Below, in pieces: positions 12,701 to 24,700 of a stretch of DNA of 64,000 nucleotides (position 1 is the stretch's first letter; each line of letters starts with the position of its first letter). Below the pieces are notes generated by a model. It had not been told where the DNA came from. It worked only from the letters and a program-made list of their open reading frames with translations, and did no database searches. The stretch is taken from assembly GCF_050436995.1 (NCBI RefSeq), contig NC_134745.1, positions 620,001 to 684,000 of the forward strand, given 5' to 3'. The DNA is from Anticarsia gemmatalis (lineage: Eukaryota; Arthropoda; Insecta; Lepidoptera; Erebidae). Both the position numbers and the translations under genes were made by a program.

Positions 12701-15700
12701 CGTATCCAGGTGTTGGCAAGTATTCTCGTAAAGCAACCGAGCTGCCAACGGGACGTAAACACAGAAGTATCGTCGTAAATCATCGGCACGTTATAATTAG
12801 CGACCGTCGCCCCACCTCGGTGTAATTGCTATCAACACTTTTACCTTTTGTTATTCCCTTATACACTCGCGAAATTATTGCTAGTAAAAGTTTACCTGTC
12901 TTTGTGCTTCTTGAATAATTTTGACGAGGAATTGTCTACTGACCACACGCAATGTGATTACGATGAGGCTTGCTTTGGGTAAAATATGGCAATAGGAGTT
13001 TTTTTTTAAAGGCAACTCTCGCACTGTTAATTGCGCTTGTGTCGCAGGGAATTTATCAAACATAAAAAACAACGTTTGCACAAATTACAACCAGAAACGG
13101 AACAATTATTTTTGGATCATAATTAATTGTTCCATGTGTGAATCGAACCCACCTCGCTAGATGCTTTCAATTTTGAAGACCGCATCTGTTTCCTTAGTTT
13201 GATAAGTGGACATCACTGGTCATTGTTTTAAGGGACGCTTCTAAGGCTTTGGCAACTGTAACTTATAATAGGGTCTCAGGTTATTATGCTGGTGGTATTT
13301 CAATCCACATAAGCCTATGAGAGAAGTACTTCGTAACATGAATATTTAGCAAATCTTAGCATTGCTTCGGTCAAAAGCCATGGATACTTAAGAGGAAAAA
13401 CCATCTGTATTTAGCAAACGTCTAGAATAACCAAAATAAATGTAACAAAACAGTCCATGGTTTGTATTCTTCACGCTCAAATGTTTTCAATGACGCAAGT
13501 GATTAGAATTGTTAATTTATTTGCATGTTTCTTGCTCCCCACTGAGAAAAAAAATATTCGTGCCTAAGTACGATGTCTACATATTTTAATAGCAGATCAG
13601 TTTGGAGATATAGAACGAATAACTTTGATTATCAGGTTAGTTTGTATATTACGTGCTGTTTGTAAATTTCTAAGGATAAATATTTGGTCATATACTTACA
13701 GTTACCCACCAGAATGGGCAGAAAATGTTGGTGGGACTGACTGATAAATTTGAACCTGCCAGATTTTTTACTAAGTCTTGTAGACCGAACAGATTTTGAA
13801 CTGCCATATTAGCAGTGTCATCCTAATACAAGCAAGATAACTGATCTCTGTCAAAAAGTCTGAACAACGGATTTCCCCTCCATTACTTTTGAAGTGTAAC
13901 TAATTAGTCACAGAATAAATGAAATAATTTAGTCACGATTTAACAAGATTTAAATGGACTTGAAACTTATTTGAAGCACATAATTCGTTGGAATGCGGCC
14001 TCCAGGAAATAGTATGGAAATATATATTTATGCTTCGAAGAATAAATTTTACGATATGTATGAAGTGGCACTGAGTTTTAGAATAATTTATTACTATGAC
14101 TGACCTGTGCCAACATGCTTTACAGCGTCTTAATGATAGTAAATTCCTGAAATCGCATTCGCTACGTAACTAAAATAAATTCCTTTGGCTTTAAATACTA
14201 GTATGCAGTTTCCTAGACTTTCCACCATCAGCCTTGTTTACGATTACTAAGATATTTCTAAGGTATTAACTGGTGGTCAGGGCCACAATTTTTCTTCTAG
14301 TATTATTAACTTTTAACCAGGGTAGTGTTATTTTGCTTCTGTTTTCACAGAACAGATAGTAATTGTTCCCATATTTCAATTCAATGAATAAAAAAATATT
14401 GTATAGAAGTTGTTTTTGGTGATACTACCCTCTTAAAGTTATTGGTGTTTGACTTCTCGGGTAAATGAGAACGGTGAAGTGTAAATTGATCAAATAACGA
14501 TCAAATTTCTCGGAAGAGGGGTGGGGAGTGTATTGCATCCCTCTTTAATTTACCAATTATGTTATATCAAATGTTACAGAAAGGGGACAGTTTGTCTTTC
14601 ACCAGTTAAATTCCTTACCTTCCGGAATGCTTTTGAATAATCTCTTGTAGTAAACTGAAGGATATTCTATGAATACCTCCATTTCTTAATTATTAATGGG
14701 GCGACCAATGGTCTGGGTAAATTATTCTGTACTGAATCTAAAGAGTATTTGTATCTAGTAATCAGGTAGTAGCAATCAGCTCGCTAGCAAATTATAAGAT
14801 ATATCTCTAGCATTGATAAGCGAGTCGTCTCAGAATGCACTCAGTGCATTCTACGCAAGTATTATTACTCTATATCTTTGTTAATAATCAGAAATCTACA
14901 TTTGTATGTCCATGTGTCCTCAGTTATATCAGAAAAATGCTTTCAGATAGTTTTTTCAGAACAAACTTATCGCACAAGTGCGTGGGAGGGGTCACACGCT
15001 CTCGTATCGATAAAAGGTCGTTGACACCGTCACAGTGCTTGTTTTTTCTCTGACATAATATTATGAAGTATCGTTGGTACGGATGAGTAATCACTGTGAT
15101 TTGTCCATATTGTTTTAAAGTGCACTTTGAACTGCGATAACTGTTTGTGTTATTACATTTCGATTCGGTGATGTAATGTTTTGTTTGGTACTTTGGTCAC
15201 GGATATAACTATTGTATAACCCTCTTATTTATAAAAATATATGAAGTTATGAAAGGCTTATAAAGAGTTCATTCACTCCTTAGCGAAATGAAAAAGAGAA
15301 TCCATATTATAGTAGTCTTTTAATTAAAATAGGTTTATAGTGTGTTTATGAATAAGAGGGATATGATTTAATTCTATTTATAACATAGAGCAGAACTTGG
15401 AGTATTTATCAAAGCTATAATCTTTTACATGAAAGTTTGTAAAGCTTTTTAACACAGTATTTGGCAGTATCGTATTCGAAGTAATACTCCAAACAAAACC
15501 GGAGCGTGTAAGCCGACTAACCGATGTTTTTTCTAGTTGCTTAGTACCTAATTGAATCTTGATCTGAGTTATAATTTCTAGAATTTACTTATGTAACACA
15601 GAAAAGGAATAAAACTCGAATATCTATAAAAAACGACGTTGAACCGTAATAGCACAGAAGAATTTCATTCACAGCCTTTTATGACATTGAGGAGAATTAA

Positions 15701-18700
15701 TAGCCCGTATTCTTTAGACTAGACAGGCTGCAAAAATACGTGTATTTTTCAAAAACTATTACATAAATGAACATCCGTTGCTGGCATTCCAAACCCGTGT
15801 TTAAACCACACGCCTACCGACTGGTAATTGTACGTTCAAATAGATTTTGTTACCCAAAACAGTTACAAACAAAACTAATTAGGGACCAACCATTAATTAC
15901 CTACTACTTTCCGTAAAGTAGTTCGGTACACTAATTAGTATTTACTAAAGATCCACACGGTTAACTTAGAAAGCTGCTGCGCGGCTTGGAAAAATAACCT
16001 TTTTTAACCTTGAAGAAATAGGCAACTATTATTTGGAAGGACTAGTTTTTTACATAGACTAAAAGTTTTCGTCTAGAAAATAAGAATATTATGTCAAGGA
16101 TCATGAAATTTTCGATACAAAGATTTCTGGGATAAATGTCTTAACGCTGACCCGTGAAGTAACTTTAATCTAGGTTTATAGGTACTTCATAGCAGGTCCA
16201 TAAAGACTAAATAAAACTAGCTAGGTTCATAAGTGCGTAGTTACATAAGATTTTCTTAGTCTACAGACCTAAAACGTATCTTGTTCTACGATAAAGGGCG
16301 AATATAGAATTTAGTACCGACAAAAATAGGGGTAGGCTACAACACGGCTTTGCGTGGCATCGAAAAAGTGTCGATAGATAGACAGCATTACAAAATCCTA
16401 AGACAAGCATCGTAAAATAATGTGAGCATATTTTTGTCGTTACTAAATTCTAAGTAGGGTAGTTCGTAAAATAATTAATCAATTTGGAGGAAGAACTCGT
16501 ACGCTATTCTTCCGTGTGTGGGCTTTATATTATGGTGTTCATATTCTTCTTTTGTCTCTTCCAGTGAGCTGAAAAAGCTCTCAGAAGAGAGCTTAACGCG
16601 GCAACCAGAGGAGGTGTTTGATATAATATGTAAGCTCGGCGAAGGTTCATATGGAAGCGTTTATAAGGTTCGTACATCAGTTCGTTCTATGTCAAGACAT
16701 TTAGACTAATCTAGATCATGTAGTGCACCTGTGCCGTAAACGACACAATCTAAATGTATTATTGGATGATACTAAATGATTTTTCTCCCGACTTTTTACT
16801 GACCTAGCTATCTTTAAGTCCTCAAGATACTTGACTACGATAAGTAATAAGTTAAAACCTATCTCGGTTTTTTACTGTACAGTTCAATCAGACAATTCCA
16901 TATTCCGTATTAGCTAAATAAAAACTACAGAAAAATTAATAGTTCGTTCTCGTACTACGAAACCATTACCATAAACATTCAGGGCGTTTAGCTACACAGC
17001 TGACATTGGACTTCCAGGCATTACACAAAGAGAGCGGGCAGGTCCTCGCGATCAAGCAGGTGCCAGTGGACACGGACCTGCAGGAGATCATCAAGGAGAT
17101 CTCCATCATGCAGCAGTGCGACAGCCCCTACGTCGTCAAGTACTACGGCAGTTACTTCAAGAATACTGACCTGTGGGTGAGTCGAAGACACTGGAAACGT
17201 CTTTTATACGTAGAACTACGTAGTTCCTAGATACTGGGGTATCTTGAGAGCCTTTTTTTGTACATCTACTTCAGTTCTATTGATTGGCACAAGATTTATC
17301 TTTTTATCTATTACAAGAAGATAACGTCGTCTATATTACTACGTTACCTAATTTAAGTCTTGGTAGATTCTTGCTTGACAGAACAAAGCATAGTTTCATT
17401 TACTTATTATAAAATCTCGCCTAAAAATAATATTAGTTAAGTAAAGTTACTAAATAGCTCTTTTTATTAAACTTAACTGAGCTTCACAATGTAAAATTAA
17501 ACACTACAATTAATCCAGCTTAATAATAATTTTGCCTACACTTGAACGACGTAGCCAAGAAATATATGAACGGCACATCAGTGGCGAAGGGTCAGTTTTT
17601 ACAAAAGGTAAGCCGGAGCTATTAGTCATTGTCTAGGTATAATACCTACATATTATGTACATCGTAAGAATATCGACGTAAAATTCTGCATAATAACAAT
17701 ATGAGAGTATTATCTACATTCGACTACAGTCTCTTATTTCTCTCTCTACAGTCTAATAATACATAGGTACCTACTTACAGTACTTACCATGCTACCTAAT
17801 CATGCTTGTTTTGCATTAAGTTACTCTGTCTTCAGTAGTAACACGTAGGTAACACAACAGCACATATTTAAGATAACGTATATCGAACGATTGATGATTG
17901 TCTCGCACTGGTTGTTTTATAACATATTATACAAGCAATTTAGAATGTATTCATCAACAATAAAATATCAAACACATTATGGATAAACGCAGAACACTTT
18001 AATAGAAATGAGTTTAACCTATAAATCTGACAAAATGAAAATTTACTCGAATAGAAACATGCAAAACAATTACTCTTTAATACACTGATACGTTCACAGT
18101 TATGCACAAACATTTAATAAGGAATAATGTTGTAATAAACACAAATATTCTAATTTGTTATAGAGCGCGCGAAAAAACAGTAAACAAACATAACCTAATG
18201 TCAATCTCAGTCAAACTGGTGAACAATGTTCGCCATCTCGCTCTTGCACGCGGCTCGCGCCGCGACAGAAACATGCGTAAGATCATGCGTCCGCCGCGGC
18301 GCGGCGGCGCGAGCGCTGTAGCGCGAGGCAACCCGCTCTTCCTCCGGCTTGCTCGCCACTATGCAGCGCGGTGTAAAGCGCGATCCAAAAGGACGTAAGC
18401 GACATCGCCGCCATAGTTTTTATTGTACACGATTCCCGATCAGCGCCTACGGTTTATTTCATTATTATTACTTCACGTTGCGTTTTTAGCGGAGCGTAAT
18501 TTTTGAAGGGTAGGCGTTTTCGTACTGTTTCGATTAGATTATTGATTCTAGTTAAAGATTTCGCTTTAAATATTGTTTATTATTAATTAATTGTGTATTA
18601 TTAGGCAAAAGTAAACAATTAATTTAACACTAATATTAAGTCTTTCCAGAAAGGGAAGCCGGTAGGAATCGAGTTGTATGGAGCCTTCGCCACTGCGGCA

Positions 18701-21700
18701 CATCACTCCAAGACTTAGAAAATTAGCAAAACTTTTTCAATAAATTAAGGAAAAGAGTAGTCTCCAGTAGCATTCAAGTCGTCTTCTATAACAAACTTAA
18801 ATACTTGCAAACTTCTATTTCTTATAACTCAATCAACAAATTAAATATTCTCACTATCGTCAAAGACTTGTTAATGGAACTAACACACGACAGACAGACG
18901 GACGTAGCGTTTAATTGGAGCACCTTCACGAGGCCAGTAGATCGATACTCGTTAAGTCTGGATCCCTTTGAGCTGGGTCTCGGTGTTTATTACAATGTGC
19001 AATGGTCTAGACTTCATAACTAACCTGGATTACTTTATTTACATAATGTAGTTTTAGTTGTGAATTATACGATTTTAATTACGTTGTTGAGAATTATAAA
19101 CATGTGTCTACTAATAGGCCTTTGTGTATAATAAATTGAAAGGAACAAATCGTTCAAAAGACATGCATGGATGATGGTGCCGAAAGCCTATAATTTCTTA
19201 TATCAAAAAAATTAAATTATATTCTTTAAAATATTCTATACGTACCTATAAAGTTATAGGAAATAGAAAAGTTCTGAAATCGATTCTTTGAGCTCAGTTT
19301 TGAGATGTATCGGTAACTTTGAGTAACTCATTTTTAATACATTAATGTCCATCGGACTGAAATAAGTAGATCCACAATAATCTACATATAAGACACCATT
19401 ATACCATTTTATTCATCATATTTAGCAAAAATGTTTTCTGTCATGAGCCCACTTATTAATATAGTTTTAATTATTTATTACAGTCCGTTCCTACTCGTAA
19501 ATGATACAAGTTCCTATTGCCAGTATTTTAAACTAAACAATTCTTCGTGCTACAACTGTTTCGTTGTTCCTTCCAGATAGTAATGGAGTACTGCGGCGCG
19601 GGCTCCGTGTCGGACATCATGAGGCTGCGCAAGAAGACGCTATCGGAGGACGAGATCGCGACCATCCTGTGCGACACGCTCAAGGGGCTGGAGTATCTGC
19701 ACCGCCGCCGCAAGATACACAGGGACATCAAGGCGGGGAACATACTGCTCAATACTGAGGGACATGCTAAACTTGCTGATTTTGGTGTCGCGGGACAACT
19801 TACTGTGAGTGCCTAATTTTCAAGTTTGAAAGAGATCTGCTTCTTTTATTCATTGGCAGTGAAGTGTTCTATTTCAGGTGAAAGAAACAGCATTTTAATT
19901 GCGACGGGGTTTTAATTAAATTGAACATCACATATCTGGCGCAGTGGTTAAGGTGGTCGCCCCGCTACTAGAATTGCGTCGGGAAGGCGTGAGTTCGATT
20001 CCCACACGGAAAAAATGTTTGTGCGATCCACAATTGTTTCGGGTTTGGTTGGACTCTGTGTCCGTTGTATGTTTGTAAAAATACCCACGACACAAAAGTA
20101 ATCCTCAGTGCGGGAGAATTGTTGTGTGATTTTAGAGTAATATTTTCTGTGTTAACATTGGTCTTTGTGACAATTCAGCTGCTTTGACAGAATATTACAT
20201 GGCAATTGTAATCCACAGATTGCGTTCCCTGCCTTGGTCACTGATTGGTAGTTATAATATATTAAACAGGGAAAAGAGCACATATTACTTAACCTGCAAT
20301 ATTATCCTATTCAAGTACACATAACATACACACATTATATCTGTTATATCCTATTAAAGTACTACTACTGAGTAATATTTAATTGTAATTTATTTAAAAC
20401 CACACAAGTAAACTTTTGAAAACGTAGGGAGAGACCAAAAAACGCCTTCTGGCATGATCCTTACAAACTTCCTTCGCTTCATTCATCTCCATACATCCTG
20501 TCATACAAGACATCACCGATTTGTTGCTTTTATGTCTTGCGTATACACTAATATTGCAAAAGTAAAGATTTTCCCCGCGATACAAGAGCAATTCTTAATG
20601 CGGAAGTTGTTTTCTTAAAACAAAAAAATATATAGGATTTTATCCTCACCTAGCAAAACTAACCAACAGAAAATATTATTTTTTTTAGGACACAATGGCG
20701 AAACGCAACACAGTAATAGGCACTCCGTTCTGGATGGCGCCGGAAGTGATCCAAGAGATCGGCTACGACTGCGTGGCCGACATCTGGTCGCTCGGCATCA
20801 CGGCGCTGGAGATGGCCGAGGGCAAGCCGCCCTATGGAGACATACACCCCATGAGAGCTATATTTATGATACCTACTAAACCACCGCCCTCGTTTAGGTG
20901 AGTTTAATAATTTTTGAGAGAACTATGAAGGCTAGATCCACTTCATATAGGGTACGGACGTACGTCAGTCTAGGAATTTTAATACATAGCATATGCCTGA
21001 TGACTTGGCCATATTTGAGAAGGACTTCTCTGAGTTTGCCCCCGACAGGGTGATCTGAAAGGAAAGAGGAGGGGAGGCCTTTCTTAGTCTGTTTGAGTGG
21101 GAAAGTGTTTAATAACCATTCCAGTTCCTCGCTGTATACATTTTCACGATGTGGCCGTTGATGATTTCATATTTTATCTGCTCGCCTATCATTTGATTTG
21201 CCTTTAAGATGGCATCACTCTTAATGATAAATGTTAAAATGTGTTTCAATAATAATCTATAAGTTTAATAATAATTATTTAAATTGCATGTTTTATATGA
21301 TTGCAGAGAGCCGGATCAATGGTCGCCAGAGTTCATAGACTTCGTCAGTCAGTGCCTCGTCAAGAACCCCGATGAGAGAGCGACGGCTGAATATTTATTA
21401 ACACATGAGTTCATAGGTAAATATTACTATATAAATACATACATATACTCAAGTACATAGAAAAGTAAAAACATTTAAGTTAAAACTATGCTAACTATGA
21501 CACAAAACATTTAATATAAGAGTTGTAAAAATGGATAGAGTTTTTGAGTTTGTAGTAAGGTTCTGGAAACTGTATAGACTAAAGTGGACTTGTAGTGAAT
21601 GGTTTTGGTATTAAGTCTGCCTTGACACAACTTTTGTACATAGAGTTTATAAATGTTTTAAAAATTGCTAATGTTCCTATGCTTGTGTTGTATGCAGGTA

Positions 21701-24700
21701 ACGCGAAGCACCCCAGTATCCTGAGCACGATGATCGCGGACGCGCGAGAGATCCGTGAGACGCAAGCCTTCCGGAATGCACATGTTACTAATAACGCTAA
21801 GACGTTCAATGCGGTAAATATAATTATACTTAAGTTTTATCAATGTTCTGCATTTAAAATCAAAATCAAAATCAAATCATTTATTCATTTAGGTCAAATA
21901 TTGACACTTATGATAGTCGTTACAATTACTGAATCTACCACTAGCTCGGAAAGGGGGTAGAGCCTTATGAGAAGAGCTAGCGAGAAACTCACGGCCACTC
22001 TTTTCAATCGCCAAAAAGTTTTACAATGTGGTTGATACAATAATTGATCATGCGAAGAGCTGCCAACAATCAGCGATATAGACTAAACGTCAATTAAGTT
22101 AAATGAACATAGCTAGGTTATTTATTAGTCTCTGATCATACCGTATGTTGGGAGCACCTACTAGCATGTGATAATAAGAATATGGGCAGCAAGTGAGCAC
22201 TCTGGTTGTGAACATTATAAAAGAAAAAAGTGACAGTTTTATGAATAACATCAAATTGTACGTAACATCACCTATTTGCATCATTAATTGCCCATATTTT
22301 ACAATATTTAGACCTACTGCTACTGAGTTTATACAATTTATAGCAAAGTTCCCTAATTTCAAAGAATCCTAATCAAGCGAGCGACTAATCCCAAGAGCTA
22401 TTGTCGTTTAGATACTCATCAATTCTGTAATAAGCTTTCCTAACGAGATGTTCCTTAACAGCAACTTTGAATTTTGGCAGGGGTAAATCCATGATGTGCT
22501 TTGGAAGCTTGTTGAAGAAACGAATGCCGAGACCTACAAACGAATTGTGCACCTTGTGTAAACGATGATGGGGACCTACTAATTTGTGTCTGTTTCTAGT
22601 GTTGTAATTGTGTCTATCGCTATTTGTTGCGAAAGTCCCTAAATTTTGTTTTATATACAACAAGTTTGCAAGCACATACTGTGATGACACCGTCAGTATC
22701 CCTATCTGCCCAAAAAGCTCTCTCAAGGAGTCTCGCGCTCCTAAACTATAAATTGCACGGATAGCTCTTTTTTGAAGGACAAAAATAACATCTATATCAG
22801 CAGCCTTACCCCACAGTAATATACCGTAAGACATGACGCTGTGAAAATAACTAAAGTAAACCAGTCTTGCCGCATCCACACCAGCAAACTGTCTTACTTT
22901 TCTGATTGCGTACGCGGCGGAGCTGAGTCTCCCCGAGAGATGCGCTATTTGAGTGCCCCATTGGAGCTTGCTATCCAGACTGATACCTAAAAAAGTTGCC
23001 GAATCTACCAAATCGATAGTTTGCCCATTTACGACTATGTTAGTACCTAAATTCCTCGCGTTGGGCATAGTGAACCTAATGCACTTAGTTTTGTCAGAAT
23101 TTAATAACAGATTATTACAAGTGAACCAGTTGTGGACCTGTTCAAGAATACTATTGATATCAATAAAACAAGACTTCGAACGATCTACTTTAAAAATGAG
23201 TGAAGTGTCATCTGCAAATAATATAATATCACATAAGTCCTGCACCTGAAAGGGGAGATCGTTTATATATACGAGAAAAAGAAACGGACCGAGTATCGAA
23301 CCCTGAGGCACGCCGAGAGAAACAGCTGAACCTGAAGACCTTACACCATTGATATCTACTCGTTGAATCCTATTACTCAAATATGACGCAAGTAAATCGA
23401 GCGCTGTATCCCTAATTCCATAGTGGTTTAGTTTCCTAAGGAGCGTATTATGTTGGACACAGTCAAATGCTTTGGAGAGATCGCAGAACACCCCAATGGC
23501 GTCCTGGGATGTCTCCCAAGCATCATAGATATGCTTGACGAGCGAAATACCTGCATCGATCGTTGACCTACCCTTTGTGAAACCATACTGTTTACCATGA
23601 AATAGCTGATTCGAGTTAAAGTGACTTTCGAGCTGCTCTAATATGACCTTTTCGAAGATTTTGCTAACCGCAGGCAAGATGGAAATGGGCCTGAAATTGC
23701 TGGGCTCACTCTTAGATCCCTTCTTAAAGAGTGGTACTACTTTACTGTGTTTCATTAAGTCCGGAAACACACCAGCATCTACGCACCTATTAAATATTAA
23801 AGCCAAATGGGAGGCTATTTCCAGGATGATACTTTCTACTAATTTAACAGAGATGCCCCAGAGGTCAGGTGTTTTTTTGGAGTTGAGCGACCTAAAAGCC
23901 TTAACTACATCATTAGAGTTGATATGTTTGAAGAAAAAAACACTACCACACTCTTCTACACTATTTCGAAGTAAACATTCTGCCTTGGCAGGACAGGAAT
24001 TCAAGGAGCTAGTTGTAGCTGTGGGAATATCAGCGAAGAAAGTATTGAACGTCTGAGCAACCTCTAAGTTGTTGGTGATAATCGTGTCATTTACTTTCAG
24101 TTCAAAATTATTTTCGCGCTGGATAGCACGACCTGTTTCGTTGTTAATGATATTCCATGTGGTTTTGATCGTATTGTCTGAGCTTTTAATTTTGTTGCTT
24201 AAGTGTAAGGATTTAGCAGCAACACAAGTTCTCTTAAAAATTTTTGAATAGTTCCTAACGTATTCAAGAAATTTAGGATTAAAATTGAACTGTTTCATGG
24301 AATAAAGCTCATACAACCTAGCTCTACTTTTATAAATACCTGCTGTCGCCCAATCGCAAAATTTGAGTTTCCTATTGTTATCTAGTATGGTTTTCTCTTT
24401 GAAGATAGTTTTGAACTTGGATTCAATAATGTTGAATAACGATGTGTAAAGGTTATCCGGGTGTTCTTCGGTGTCGTCTAACTTCGTCATAGCACTAGCT
24501 ATCTCACTATTAAATAATACTAAACGATCCCTAGTAATAGGCCTACAAGTAATTTTCTTTAACCTATTTTCTACCCTAACAGGAAATATAGCCTTCTGTC
24601 CACAATGGTCCGATGTTAATTCACTTAAGATTTCCCTACCTAAACATTCGCAGTTGCAGAATATATTGTCCAAGCATGTAGCAGAATGTGCAGTGATTCT

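Larger units (their letters stand above)
6753..16564 (+). other. hpo intron 1 (9.8 kb)
   Basis: Mostly AT-rich non-coding sequence. It contains the RTE-type repeat at 8820, a LINE-ORF-tail repeat at 10664, two CR1-like tail remnants at 11553 and 12453, and small hairpins. No other gene is evident. Its extent depends on exon 1 being correctly placed. Confidence 0.5.

Noticed and set aside
16518..16564. ATG at 16518 as hpo start
   Set aside because: It lies in the pyrimidine tract of a strong acceptor (CTCTTCCAG), and the upstream exon at 6727 fits phase and family length better.
18102..18398. 98-codon ORF across the CpG-rich island
   Set aside because: Arg-rich low-complexity translation produced by CGC-rich sequence, with no domain.
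19937..20002. tRNA gene from A and B boxes (also at 27541 and 62707)
   Set aside because: No full cloverleaf or T-run terminator; the shared downstream bodies show these are SINEs.
19528..20847. Minus-strand ORFs over the hpo kinase exons (19528-19752, 20659-20847) and a second plus frame at 19564
   Set aside because: They mirror the GC-rich kinase exons in wrong frames and have no domain of their own.
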